Origin: Xylophilus rhododendri
GTDB taxonomy: Bacteria > Pseudomonadota > Gammaproteobacteria > Burkholderiales > Burkholderiaceae_C
Reading direction: 5' to 3'
NCBI RefSeq assembly: GCF_009906855.1
Contig: NZ_CP047650.1
Span: 1,116,001 to 1,180,000, forward strand
DNA length: 64,000 bases
Below, in pieces: positions 51,835 through 60,597 of the stretch (positions within the stretch are counted from its first letter, which is position 1; every line of letters begins with the position of its first letter). A program made the position numbers and the translations under genes. The notes under the pieces were generated by a model. It was not told the DNA's origin, searched no databases, and saw nothing but the letters and a program-made list of their open reading frames with translations.

Positions 51835-52722
51835 TTGAACCACCGCCTGGATCCTTACAGCATTCGCCTTTTCGTGAGCACGGCGCAGGCCGGCTCCATC
51901 GTGCGCGCGGCGGAGCAGGAGCACATCGCGGCATCGGCCCTGAGCCGCCGCATCTCCGACCTGGAACATGCCTTCGGCACGCCCCTGCTGGTGCGTTCGC
52001 CGCGCGGCATCGCGCTGACCGACGCGGGCCGCCTGGTGCTGTCGCGCGGCATGCGTTTCGATGCCGAACTGCAGAGCCTCTTTCATGAAGTCAAGCGCCT
52101 CGGCGACGAGCTGAGCGGCCGGGTCCGCCTGCACGCCAACATGTCGGCGGTGATCGGTTTCCTGCCCGAGCGGCTGGGCAACTTCATGGCGGCGCATCCC
52201 GGCATCAGCGTGTCGCTGCAGGAGGAGGACACACGCGATGTGATCCGCGCCTGCCTGGACGACCGGGCCGATCTGGGGATCGGTGTCGAGACCTCGGTGG
52301 CGGCCGGGCTGGACGTGCGGCATTTCGCGGACGACCCGCTGCACATCGTGATGCCCGCCCGGCATGTGCTGTCCGGCAAGCCGGCGGTGAAATTCCTCGA
52401 TGCGCTGCAGCATCCGCTGATCGGCGTGCACGAGGGCGGCGCGCTGGACCGCTCGCTGCGCGCGCAGGCACAGGCGCTGGACGCGCGCTTCGAACCGACG
52501 GTTTCGCTCACCAGCTTCGATGCGGTCTGCCGCATGGTCGAGGCCGGCCTGGGCATCGCCGTCATCCCGCAGAGCGCGGCCACCGCCTACGCCGGCTCGG
52601 CGCAGTTCGTGCGGCGCCCGCTGGACGAGCCCTGGGCGGCCCGCCGGCTCATGCTCTACACCCTGCGGCGCAATCCGCAGCCGCGCGCCATCCAGGCGCT
52701 GATGGACAGCCTGCTTGGGTAA
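51835..52722 (+). CDS. LysR-family transcriptional regulator
   Basis: 295 residues from a TTG at 51835, with AGGA 7-8 nt upstream. In-frame ATGs at 51748 and 51772 lie inside or beside the photolyase start and give a non-HTH leader. The HTH follows at once (LDPYSIRLFVSTAQAGSIVRAAEQEHIAASALSRRISDLEHAFG). The effector domain starts near residue 90. It lies 79 bp upstream of the aconitase-like gene on the same strand, so it is the likely regulator of the aconitase-Bug-RraA operon. Confidence 0.88.
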   Translation: MNHRLDPYSIRLFVSTAQAGSIVRAAEQEHIAASALSRRISDLEHAFGTPLLVRSPRGIALTDAGRLVLSRGMRFDAELQSLFHEVKRLGDELSGRVRLHANMSAVIGFLPERLGNFMAAHPGISVSLQEEDTRDVIRACLDDRADLGIGVETSVAAGLDVRHFADDPLHIVMPARHVLSGKPAVKFLDALQHPLIGVHEGGALDRSLRAQAQALDARFEPTVSLTSFDAVCRMVEAGLGIAVIPQSAATAYAGSAQFVRRPLDEPWAARRLMLYTLRRNPQPRAIQALMDSLLG

Positions 52723-52801
52723 ACACCGATCCCGTCTTTCGCGAGACCCCCTCTGCCGTACAGGCACTGGGCATTGAGGCGCAGCCGGTGAAACATCCGG
52801 C

Positions 52802-54784
52802 ATGCCAGCCACCCAGCCCGCCGATCCCGGCATTCTTTTTTCGCCCCGCATCCTGTTCCTGGCCACGTCGGCCGAGGTCGTCCTGTCCTGCCTGGCCGGC
52901 CACCCGCCGCCGCTGGCCGGCGCCCGGCCGCTGCGCGACGACGTGTCCACCGACGAGATCACGCCGCTGCCCATCCTCACCCACTACGACGAACAGCTGG
53001 GCCGCTACCCCTACACCGGCTTTCGTGCCGGCGATGCCACGCCGGTGGCCACCGACGCGATCCGCGCGGCCGGCATCGAAGTCGTGGTGGCGGGCAAACG
53101 CTACGGCAAGGGCTCGTCGCGCGAGCACAGCCCGGCGGCCGAGAAATACGCCGGCGTGCGCCTGGTGATCGCCGAGAGCTTCGAGCGCATCTACCGGCAG
53201 AACGCCGACAACATCGGCCTGTTCACCAGCACCGATCTGGCGCTGGCGGACCGCATCGCCGCGGGCGAGTCCATCCCCATCGACGAGCTGGTGGCCGGGC
53301 GCGACGCGCTGGCGGCGGCCATCCTGCGCCACGGCGGCCTGCTGCGTTTCGGCCAGGCCTGCATGCGCGACATCGTGGCAGCGCCCGACGCCGCCGACCA
53401 CGGGCCGCGCACGCTGTTCGAGAAGATCGTGGCCCGCCACGCCCTGTCGACCGGGCTGACCCCGGCGCATCCGGCGCCGGGCGACGGCGCCTTCGTGCGG
53501 GCCGACTGGCGTTTCATCCACGAGTACTACACCGGCATGGCCTCGCACATGCTCCACGCCACCTTCGGCCGGCCGCTGGCGCTGTACGACACCGCCAGCA
53601 TCGTGGTGTTCGAGGACCACACCTCCTACGTGCAGGAAAGCCCGGCCCATGTGCGGGCCGGACTCGTGCCCAATGTGCGCCGCATGGTCGATGCCCAGCG
53701 GGCCTTCGCCGCCGACTACGCGCTGCGCACCCACCGCACCCTCACCGAGCAGGAAGCCGCGCTCGACGACGGCCGCAACGTCGCCGGCATCTCCCATGCG
53801 ATGGTGGCCGAGCACTACGCGTTGCCGGGCCAGCTGGTGGTGGGCACCGACTCGCACACGCCGCACAGCGGCGCCCTGGGCTGCGTGGCCTTCGGCGTGG
53901 GCACCACCGACATGGCCAATGCCTTCGTCACCGGCGCGGTCCGGCTGACGGTGCCCCGGTCGCTGAAGGTCGTGCTGAACGGCGGCCTTCAGGAAGGCGT
54001 CACCGCCAAGGACCTGGTGCTGCACCTGCTCGCCCTGCCCGGCATCCGGGCCGGAGGCGGCGTCGGCAAGGTGTTCGAGTTCACCGGGCCGGGCATCGCC
54101 GGCCTGTGCACCGACGAACGCGCCACGCTCACCAATATGTGCGCCGAACTCGGCGGCTTCACCGGCATCGTGGCGCCCGACGAGGAGACGGTGCGTTTCC
54201 TGCGCGAGCGCAGGGGCATCGAATTCCGGCTCGAAGACTGGATGCGCAGCGACCCCGGCGCGGTGTATGCGGACCTCATCGAGGTCGACTGCGCCGCCAT
54301 CACGCCCATGGTGGCCACGCCGGGCGATCCCGGCAACGGCCTGCCGCTGGCCGGGCTGGCCGAGCGGGTGCGCATCGACATCGCCTACGGCGGCTCCTGC
54401 ACCGCCGGCAAACGGGAAGACTTCGACCACTACCACGCCGTGCTGCGCTGGGCCGCCGACCGCGGCCTGCGTGTGGCGCCCGGCGTGTCGCTGTTCCTGC
54501 AGTTCGGCACCACCGCGGTCCGCGACCACTGCGTGGCGGCCGGCTACCTCGATGCCTTCGAGAGGGTCGGCGCCCGCATGCTGCAGCCGTCCTGCGGCGC
54601 CTGCGGGAACTGCGGGCCGGGCGGCTCTTCCACCCGCGAGCAGATCACCGTCAGCGCCATCAACCGGAATTTCCCCGGACGCGGCGGCCCGGGCAGCGTC
54701 TGGCTGGCCAGTCCGCCCACGGTCGCGGCCAGCGCCATCGCCGGGGAACTGCTGACTTTCGAGGAGCTGCGCAACCGATATTGA
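52802..54784 (+). CDS. Aconitase/isopropylmalate-dehydratase superfamily protein with swapped domain order
   Basis: 660 residues, ATG 52802, no clear RBS. Residues about 35-190 are a LeuD-like swivel domain (DDVSTDEITPLPIL; GKRYGKGSSREHSPAAEKY). Residues about 215-655 are a LeuC-like catalytic part (GTDSHTPHSGALGCVAFGVG; YGGSCTAGKRED). Candidate [4Fe-4S] ligands are Cys533 and two of Cys598/601/604 (SCGACGNCG). Normally the swivel domain is C-terminal or a separate small subunit; here it is N-terminal. It should hydrate or dehydrate a hydroxy di- or tricarboxylate. Neighbours (LysR, Bug, RraA-like) suggest catabolism of an imported branched carboxylate, not leucine synthesis or the TCA cycle. 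Confidence 0.9.
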   Translation: MPATQPADPGILFSPRILFLATSAEVVLSCLAGHPPPLAGARPLRDDVSTDEITPLPILTHYDEQLGRYPYTGFRAGDATPVATDAIRAAGIEVVVAGKRYGKGSSREHSPAAEKYAGVRLVIAESFERIYRQNADNIGLFTSTDLALADRIAAGESIPIDELVAGRDALAAAILRHGGLLRFGQACMRDIVAAPDAADHGPRTLFEKIVARHALSTGLTPAHPAPGDGAFVRADWRFIHEYYTGMASHMLHATFGRPLALYDTASIVVFEDHTSYVQESPAHVRAGLVPNVRRMVDAQRAFAADYALRTHRTLTEQEAALDDGRNVAGISHAMVAEHYALPGQLVVGTDSHTPHSGALGCVAFGVGTTDMANAFVTGAVRLTVPRSLKVVLNGGLQEGVTAKDLVLHLLALPGIRAGGGVGKVFEFTGPGIAGLCTDERATLTNMCAELGGFTGIVAPDEETVRFLRERRGIEFRLEDWMRSDPGAVYADLIEVDCAAITPMVATPGDPGNGLPLAGLAERVRIDIAYGGSCTAGKREDFDHYHAVLRWAADRGLRVAPGVSLFLQFGTTAVRDHCVAAGYLDAFERVGARMLQPSCGACGNCGPGGSSTREQITVSAINRNFPGRGGPGSVWLASPPTVAASAIAGELLTFEELRNRY

Positions 54785-54822
54785 GCCGGCAGGCAGCACG
54801 CACAAAACAAGGAGACAAGACG

Positions 54823-55827
54823 ATGAGACAAGAACTGAGCCGAAGGGCATTCACCCGCCTGAGCGCCTGCGCCGCGGCCGCCGCGCTGGGCCCGCACACC
54901 GGCGCATGGGCCCAGCCCGCCGGCCTGCCCGGCGCCTCGGACAAGCCGATCCGCCTGGTGGTGCCGCTGGCCGCGGGCTCGACCGTGGATGCGGTCGCCC
55001 GCGCCATCGCGCCGGCGTTCGGCCGCTCCACCGGCCATCCGCTGGTGGTGGAGAACCTGGTCGGCGCCGGCGGCATCCCCGGCACCTCGCAGATCGTCAA
55101 GGCGCCGCGGGACGGGCTGACGCTGGGCATGGTCTCCTCCAACCACGTGATCAACCCCAGCATCTACAAGTCGGTGCCCTACGACAGCCTGAAGGACATC
55201 ACCCCCATCGCCGTGATCGCCACCGTGCCCCTGGTGCTGGTGGTGCATCCGGGCCTGCCGGTGAAAAGCGTCAAGGAGCTGATCGCCTACGCCCACGAAA
55301 AACCCGGCGTGCTGAATTACGGCTCCGCCGGCAACGGCAGCACCCTGCAGCTGGCGGCGGAACTGCTGGTCAGCGAGACCGGCATATCGCTCAAGCATGT
55401 GCCCTACCGGGGCACCGGGCCGCTGATCACCGACCTCATCGGCGGCCAGGTGCAGCTGGCCTTCGTCTCCATCTCGCAGGTCGCGCCGCAGGTGAAGGCC
55501 GGCACCCTGCGGGCGCTGGCGATCAGCACGCCCCGGCGCTCCGCCGCCCTGCCGGAGCTGCCGACGCTGGCCGAAGCGGGCGTGCCCAACTACAGCTTCG
55601 ACGCCTGGATCGCGCTGATCGGCCCCGCCGACCTGCCCAAGGCCGTGGTGGATGCCGATGCCCGGGCGATCCGCGCCGCCATGGCTTCGCCGGAGGCTAA
55701 CGCGGCCATCGCCGGCCAGGGCTTGAACATTCTCGACATCGGGCCGGACGCCGCCGCGGCCTTCTTCAGCGCCGAACTGCTGAAGCACCAGAAGCTGGTG
55801 AAGCAGTCCGGCGCGGTGCTGGACTGA
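54823..55827 (+). CDS. Tripartite tricarboxylate transporter (Bug-family) substrate-binding protein
   Basis: 334 residues, ATG 54823 with AAGGAGAC upstream. A Tat-like twin-Arg signal (LSRRAFTRLSACAAAAALG) ends near AWA. Bug motifs: DKPIRLVVPLAAGSTVDAVAR; GAGGIPGTSQIVKAPRDGLT; GVLNYGSAGNGSTLQLAAEL; HVPYRGTGPLITDLIGGQV. It binds a carboxylate in the periplasm. It lies 38 bp after the aconitase-like gene and 3 bp before the RraA-like gene, in one operon, and probably supplies that pathway's substrate. It is distinct in sequence from the Bug protein at 46076-47056. Confidence 0.93.
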   Translation: MRQELSRRAFTRLSACAAAAALGPHTGAWAQPAGLPGASDKPIRLVVPLAAGSTVDAVARAIAPAFGRSTGHPLVVENLVGAGGIPGTSQIVKAPRDGLTLGMVSSNHVINPSIYKSVPYDSLKDITPIAVIATVPLVLVVHPGLPVKSVKELIAYAHEKPGVLNYGSAGNGSTLQLAAELLVSETGISLKHVPYRGTGPLITDLIGGQVQLAFVSISQVAPQVKAGTLRALAISTPRRSAALPELPTLAEAGVPNYSFDAWIALIGPADLPKAVVDADARAIRAAMASPEANAAIAGQGLNILDIGPDAAAAFFSAELLKHQKLVKQSGAVLD

Positions 55828-55830
55828 GCC

Positions 55831-56339
55831 ATGCATTCGATCGATCCCGACGAGCCGCCCTTCATCGGCACGGCCGACCTGTGCGACCGGCTCGGCACCG
55901 CCGCCCGGGTCTGCCGGGCGCCCCTGCGGCCCTACGGCGGGCGCAGACGCCTGGCCGGCCCGGTGGCCTGCCTCAGGACCCATGAGGACGTGGCCCTGCT
56001 CAAGGGCCTGCTGGCGCAAGCGGGCCGGGGCGGGTTCTGGTGGTGGACGGCGGCGGATCCCTGGAGGCGGCGCTGCTGGGCGCCCACATGGCCCGGCTCG
56101 CCATGGCGCAGGGCTGGGCCGGGCTGATCATCCACGGCGCGGTGCGGGACGCCGAAGAACTCGAGACGCTGGACATCGCCATCTGGGCCCTGGGCACATG
56201 CCCGGCGCGGGGTGGCTCAGCGGGCACCGGCGAGGTCGACGGCGTGCTGGACTTCGGGCGAACCGGCTTCGCTCCCGGAGGCTGGGTGACGGCCGATGCG
56301 GACGGCGTCGTGGTCCTGGAGACCCCGCCAAGGCCTTGA
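55831..56339 (+). pseudogene. RraA-like aldolase/decarboxylase, frameshifted
   Basis: The reading starts at ATG 55831 (PPFIGTADLCDRLGTAARV; YGGRRRLAGPVACLRTHED; LLAQAGRGG), the N-terminal half of RraA-like HMG/CHA aldolases. It should continue as GRG-x-VLVVDGGGS. Instead the frame slips near 56028-56036 and the second half is found one frame over (VVDGGGSLEAALLGAHMARLA; GLIIHGAVRDAEELETLDI; GWVTADADGVVVLE), ending at TGA 56339. One missing base in the G-rich run GGGGCGGG explains it. Both halves are otherwise intact, so a recent mutation or a sequencing error fits. If functional it would cleave or decarboxylate the product of the aconitase-like enzyme. Confidence 0.82.
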
Positions 56340-56423
56340 AATCCCGGCCGGCATGCCGGGCCTCCTACAATCGTCGCCTTTTGCGGTTCGCCCGTGACAC
56401 GGCCAACGCAAGGAAGGCGCCGC

Positions 56424-56699
56424 ATGCAAGACCACTATCTCGCCCTGGGTGTCGGCAGCAGCGCGAGCCTGGCCGACATCAAGAAGGCTTACCGCCAGCA
56501 GGCCGCCCTGCACCATCCGGACCGCAACCCGGCGCCGGATGCGGCCAGGCGCTTTCGCGCGGTGCAGGAGGCCTACGACATCCTCGGCGACGCGGACAAA
56601 CGCGAGGCCTACGACAACAACCGCAAACGCAATCTGCTCGACGATCCGCTGGAAACGGCACGCACGATCTGGGCAGACTATTTCCAACGGCTCATCTAG
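56424..56699 (+). CDS. Minimal J-domain (DnaJ-like) co-chaperone
   Basis: 91 residues from ATG 56424, with AAGGAAGG upstream. Nearly the whole protein is a J domain: DHYLALGVGSSASLADIKKA, the HPD triplet at 31-33 (LHHPDRNP), then FRAVQEAYDILGDADKREAYD. A short tail replaces the Gly/Phe and zinc-finger regions of DnaJ. J domains stimulate Hsp70 (DnaK) ATPase and target it to clients. The gene is followed, at 6, 36 and 8 bp spacing, by three genes of unknown function, so its clients are probably those products. Confidence 0.92.
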   Translation: MQDHYLALGVGSSASLADIKKAYRQQAALHHPDRNPAPDAARRFRAVQEAYDILGDADKREAYDNNRKRNLLDDPLETARTIWADYFQRLI

Positions 56700-56705
56700 G
56701 CCTCG

Positions 56706-57281
56706 ATGCACGTCTCTCCCTTCTTCCACAACCTGCGCTCCGCCTACCTGGCCGAACTCGACGACATGCGCCACGACTCCGACGGCCAGCTGGTGCTGGA
56801 CCGCCGGCTGGCCGAGCGGCGCCGCGAGGTTTCCTTCCTGGTCAGCATGCTGGAGCTGGCGCCCGAGATGGTGGCCGTCGTGCTGCACAAGGCCTTCAGC
56901 TTCGGATCGGCCTCGGCCATGGACCGCCTGCTGGCCTGCGAGCCCGAAGACCTGACCGCCTGGGACAGCCTGCAGCCAACCATCGAGATCGCCCCCTGGG
57001 CCCGGGCCACCGTGCAGCTGCTGCGCGAGCAGGCGGCAGGCGACCGTTTCCTGAGCATCGCCGCCGCGCTGGAATACATGGCGGGCAGCGCCCGGCATGC
57101 GCCCGTCCATGCCGAAGACGAGGACGACAGCGAGGAAGACGGCGACCATGACGACGCCGATCACGACTCCGACGAGGGCCAGCCCCTGTCGGCCGACGAC
57201 CTGGACGACGCCGACGGCCGCACCCGCGAGGAAGCCCGCGCCGACTGGATGGCCGAGCAGGGCTTCGACCGCAAAGACTGA
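56706..57281 (+). CDS. Acidic-tailed protein of unknown function in the J-domain operon (1)
   Basis: 191 residues, ATG 56706, 6 bp after the J-domain gene. Residues 1-130 look helical and globular (FFHNLRSAYLAELDDMRHD; LAERRREVSFLVSMLELAPEM; FLSIAAALEYMAGS). Residues about 135-178 are strongly acidic and His/Asp/Glu-rich (EDEDDSEEDGDHDDAD). The last helix resembles the end of the preceding domain (EEARADWMAEQGFDRKD). There is no signal peptide. No family is recognised. Acidic tails can act as intramolecular chaperones or in binding basic partners. Confidence 0.8.
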   Translation: MHVSPFFHNLRSAYLAELDDMRHDSDGQLVLDRRLAERRREVSFLVSMLELAPEMVAVVLHKAFSFGSASAMDRLLACEPEDLTAWDSLQPTIEIAPWARATVQLLREQAAGDRFLSIAAALEYMAGSARHAPVHAEDEDDSEEDGDHDDADHDSDEGQPLSADDLDDADGRTREEARADWMAEQGFDRKD

Positions 57282-57317
57282 CACAGCGCCCCTCCGCACG
57301 CAAAGCACCGACACGCC

Positions 57318-58067
57318 ATGAACCACCTCGCCCTGATCACCAAGACCCGCAGCCTGATCGCCGCGGGCGACATCGCCGGCGCCGAGTCCGCCCTCACCGA
57401 GCTGGCCGACACCGAGGGCGACCAGGCGCTGATGGTGGTGCTGGACCAGCTGGAGCCCAAGGACATCCTGGCGGTGATGCGCGAGTACGACCCGTCGCGC
57501 GAGTCGGTGGTGAGCCTGCTGGTCACGCCCGAGCAGTTCGCCCACGCCATCGTCATCGAGAAGCGCTACAAGGACCTCACCCACACGCATCTGCGCGGCA
57601 TGGTGAACTCCATCGTCTTCCGCGAGGACGCCGACCCGGTGGCCTTCCTCACCGCCGTGGGCGACCTGGAAGGCGGCAGCGAGGCCATGGCCAACTACTT
57701 CGCCGAGAAGTGGGCGCGCATCGAATCCTTCGCCCGCACCGGCAACTTCGACACGGTCGAGGAAGACGGCGAGATGCTGTCCGAAGCCGCGCTGCTGGCT
57801 TCGGCCTACGCCAGCCCCAAGCTCTCCCTGGAAGAAGTGGCCGACCAGGACTGGATGGAGCTGGCCTGGCGCATGCGCTACGAATGCCCCGACCTGTTCA
57901 CCGAGACCCTGCTGGTGCTGCGCGCCAAGGCCCGCGCCCATGACCTGGGCCTGGAGGAAGAGGACGAGGACGGCGAGGAAGTGGACAACCGTGTCGAGAC
58001 CGGCGACACCGACCGCGGCGGCAGCACGCCGGCCGCGCGCGACGACGAGGAAGAGTCGGCGATCTGA
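57318..58067 (+). CDS. Helical protein of unknown function in the J-domain operon (2)
   Basis: 249 residues, ATG 57318. Residues 1-60 resemble a TPR-like or helical-repeat pair (RSLIAAGDIAGAESALTELA; LMVVLDQLEPKDILAVMREYD). The middle contains TPEQFAHAIVIEKRYKDLTH and a helix-rich domain ending FTETLLVLRAKARAHDLG. The C-terminal 40 residues are acidic (EEEDEDGEEVDN), like the previous product. It is probably cytoplasmic. The MgtE-N-like look of LEPKDILAVMREYDPS is noted but not strong enough for a name. Confidence 0.8.
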   Translation: MNHLALITKTRSLIAAGDIAGAESALTELADTEGDQALMVVLDQLEPKDILAVMREYDPSRESVVSLLVTPEQFAHAIVIEKRYKDLTHTHLRGMVNSIVFREDADPVAFLTAVGDLEGGSEAMANYFAEKWARIESFARTGNFDTVEEDGEMLSEAALLASAYASPKLSLEEVADQDWMELAWRMRYECPDLFTETLLVLRAKARAHDLGLEEEDEDGEEVDNRVETGDTDRGGSTPAARDDEEESAI

Positions 58068-58075
58068 ACTCCACC

Positions 58076-59317
58076 ATGTCCGCGCCCTTCCCCACCGCTT
58101 CCCAGTCCGTCGCACTCTTCGACGACCGGCCTTTCTTCGAGAAGGCCCTGCAGCACGGCGTGCGCCACGGCATCCTGCTGCCCGAGCGGCTGGCCGCCAT
58201 GCGCCAGGAAGCCCCCAAGGGCATGGTGCAGATCGCGCGCTATTTCGGCACCGAATACCTGCGCCCCGACCTGGAGAAGGCGCGCGACCGGCTGGTCAAC
58301 CTGATGAGCCTGTACCTGGAGCATTCCACCGGCGGCGACCTGGACCGGGCCGCCGAGGCCCTGCGCGACCACAGCCTGCTGTCGCGCTCCAAGGGCGGCT
58401 CGGACATGCTGAAGGCGCTGATCGCCATGCCGCAAAGCAGCCATTTCGGCATGCAGGAGCACGGCGCCTTCCTGGACAAACACATCCCGCTGTTGGCCAA
58501 GTGGTCCCTGCGCAGCCTGCCCGAATACCTGGCCGAGCACGCCGAACGCAGCCATGCCACCACCCTGGTGGAGGCCGCCATCTGGATGGCGGCCAGGCTG
58601 GGCCTGGATGCCGACGACCTGGAGGAAGCCGGCAAGGACGCGGAAGCCGTGGTGCGCACCGCCCTGCTGGTGCGCGCGGCCCGGCGCAGCGCCATGCCGG
58701 ACTGGGCCGCCTTCGAGAAGATGGTGCTGGCCCTGCGCAGGAAATACGCGCCCAGGGCCGACGGCCAGGCGGTACCGGTCCCCATCGACCTGCCGCGCGA
58801 CCTGCCGGCGCAGTACCTGGAAGCGGTGCGCTCGGTGTTGGCCTCGGTCGAACAGGACATGCCGCGCATCCTCGATGCCGCCCTCGGCGTACGCAAGCTC
58901 TTCGACCAGACGCCAGCCTTCATCGGCCGCTATTTCTGGTCCGAGGACGCCATGGCCGACCTGGAGCATTTCGAGCGCGGCAACAGCGCCGTGTGGGACA
59001 AGGCCACCGAAGGCCACAACGACGACAGCTCCCTGCTGACCCTGTTCCTGCGCCTGGCCACGCAGGCCAGACCCGCCACGCTGCTGAGCAGGAAAACGGC
59101 CGCCAGCCTGGTCAAGAAGGTCCGTACCTCCGGGCTGGATGCCGAACTGCCCCGGCAATTCGTGCTGCAACATGCGCCGGTGCAGCTGCAGAACGACTAC
59201 CTGCAGCTGTGGAACGCCTTCATCGAGGAGGCCGAACCGGTGCTGCGCAGCGACCGGGTGCAGGCCACCGAGGACGCGATGGCGCTGTTGCGCCGGGAAT
59301 GCAATATCGGCGAGTAG
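58076..59317 (+). CDS. Helical protein of unknown function in the J-domain operon (3)
   Basis: 413 residues, ATG 58076, 8 bp after the preceding gene. All-helical in appearance, with no signal peptide or membrane segment. Notable stretches are FFEKALQHGVRHGILLPERL, MVQIARYFGTEYLRPDLEKA, LVEAAIWMAARLGLDADDLEEA and LFLRLATQARPATLLSRKTAA. It is the last gene of the operon; the next gene is convergent. No family is recognised. The shared operon and the acidic tails of its two neighbours suggest that the three form a complex assembled with the J-domain protein. Confidence 0.82.
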   Translation: MSAPFPTASQSVALFDDRPFFEKALQHGVRHGILLPERLAAMRQEAPKGMVQIARYFGTEYLRPDLEKARDRLVNLMSLYLEHSTGGDLDRAAEALRDHSLLSRSKGGSDMLKALIAMPQSSHFGMQEHGAFLDKHIPLLAKWSLRSLPEYLAEHAERSHATTLVEAAIWMAARLGLDADDLEEAGKDAEAVVRTALLVRAARRSAMPDWAAFEKMVLALRRKYAPRADGQAVPVPIDLPRDLPAQYLEAVRSVLASVEQDMPRILDAALGVRKLFDQTPAFIGRYFWSEDAMADLEHFERGNSAVWDKATEGHNDDSSLLTLFLRLATQARPATLLSRKTAASLVKKVRTSGLDAELPRQFVLQHAPVQLQNDYLQLWNAFIEEAEPVLRSDRVQATEDAMALLRRECNIGE

Positions 59318-59333
59318 GCCGGGTGTCTTTGCG

Positions 59334-59921
59334 TCAGGCAGCCGGCTTGCGACGGCCTCGCAGTTCACCGACCACGATGGAAATGCCGGACACCAGAAAG
59401 TAGAAGGCCCCCACCGCGGCATAGGGCGCGATGTCGGTGATGGCCGGCATGTTCTGCCCGGTGGCCTGGTGGATGAAGAGCCCCCCGGCCAGCGTCGATT
59501 GCGCGCCGCTGAGGATCATCGGCCACTGCGCGCCGGCGGTCTTCCAGCGCCGCAGGCCGGTCGCCAGCTGCAGGATGCCGGCCACGCCCGCCCACAGGCC
59601 GAAGACATCCAGCACCGCATGCATGCCGAAGGCCGACGCGACCGCGATGGCCAGGGCCACGACGCCGCTGGCCAGCAGATTGAGCTTCTGCGTGGGATTG
59701 CGCGCCAGCCCGCCGCTCTGCCGGGCATCGAGCCAGTTGGCCAGCGCATCCCAGGCCGGGTAGACCACCAGCAGCACCGTGCCGACCGCCGGCATCTGTT
59801 TGCCGACGGTGAAGGCCGCCAGCACCCAGGCGATGGAGAAGGCGGCGCGCAGGAAGTAGTAGGTCTTGAGCCATGGGCTGCCCTGTGGGGCGGCATCGGC
59901 GGATCGGGTCTGGCTGTTCAT
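59334..59921 (-). CDS. Small integral membrane protein (DUF308-like)
   Basis: 195 residues, ATG 59921. Six hydrophobic segments are visible (YYFLRAAFSIAWVLAAF; VGTVLLVVYPAWDALANWL; LLASGVVALAIAVASAF; VLDVFGLWAGVAGILQLATG; SGAQSTLAGGLFI; YAAVGAFYFLVSGISIVVG). This pattern resembles the HdeD/DUF308 repeat family, membrane proteins of unknown transport or stress role. Start MNSQTRSADAAPQG. A 15-bp operator identical to the one before the adjacent tetR gene lies 24 nt upstream, so it is the likely target of that repressor. Confidence 0.8.
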   Translation of the reverse strand: MNSQTRSADAAPQGSPWLKTYYFLRAAFSIAWVLAAFTVGKQMPAVGTVLLVVYPAWDALANWLDARQSGGLARNPTQKLNLLASGVVALAIAVASAFGMHAVLDVFGLWAGVAGILQLATGLRRWKTAGAQWPMILSGAQSTLAGGLFIHQATGQNMPAITDIAPYAAVGAFYFLVSGISIVVGELRGRRKPAA

Positions 59922-59944
59922 GGTGGGCTCTCGAAGTTGTCAAT

Positions 59945-59959
59945 CGACTAGTTGGTAGA
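59945..59959 (-). promoter_or_regulatory. TetR operator before the membrane-protein gene
   Basis: The minus-strand TCTACCAACTAGTCG, centred on the palindrome ACTAGT, is identical in all 15 bases to the site at 60598-60612 before the tetR gene. It lies 23 nt before the ATG at 59921. Confidence 0.7.
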
Positions 59960-60001
59960 TTGAAGGGGCAAAAAAAGGGGACCTCGGGTGTGGCGCCTGC
60001 C

Positions 60002-60588
60002 TCAGGCCGCGCGGGACAGCTGGGCCAGCGACGGTCCGATGATGGTCTTGAAGATGGCCGGATCGCCGTACGCCCGCGCGGCCAGCATGGCCCCGTGCAC
60101 GGTGGCCATCAGCGCCATGGCTTCGGCCTCGGGCGTGCCGCGCAGCTGGAACACACCGGCCGACGCGCCCTGCTCCAGCACGGTCGCCAGCCAGGCCGTC
60201 AGGTCCAGGAAATGGCCGCGCACCTCGTCGGCGACCACGGACGGGATGGCCGGCATCTCGGCGGCCAGCATGGCGCACACGCACAGCGAGGCGGTGCCGT
60301 CGCGGATGCAGGCCTCCCAATAGCCGGTGTAGGCCTGCAGCCGTTCGCCAGGGCCGGCGATGACACGCTCCATCGCCGCCATGCCGTCGCGCGCCTGCTG
60401 GCGATAGCGCCGCACCACGGTCTGGACCAGGTCGGCCTTGCTGGGGAAATGGTGGTGGATCGTGGGTTTGCTGATCTGCACCGACGCCGCGATGTCGGCA
60501 TAACTGAAGCCGTTGTAGCCCCCGAGACCAGCAGCGCCTGGGCGCAGCTGACGATTTCGGCGGCTCGCGGTGAGAGGTCAAGATCCAT
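60002..60588 (-). pseudogene. TetR-family regulator, frameshifted near the N-terminus
   Basis: Starts at ATG 60588 (MDLDLSPRAAEIVSCAQALLVSG). The HTH should then read GYNGFSYADIAA..., but a run of five C (plus strand 60519-60523) puts the rest in another frame. One more base would join the halves exactly. The second half (VQISKPTIHHHFPSKADLVQTVVRRYRQQ; CAMLAAEMPAIPSVVADEVRG) is an intact TetR, ending at 60002 (SRAA). The homopolymer context makes a sequencing or assembly error as likely as a real mutation. It lies 80 bp upstream of the membrane gene; both have the same operator. Confidence 0.82.
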
Positions 60589-60597
60589 GGCCGCAAG

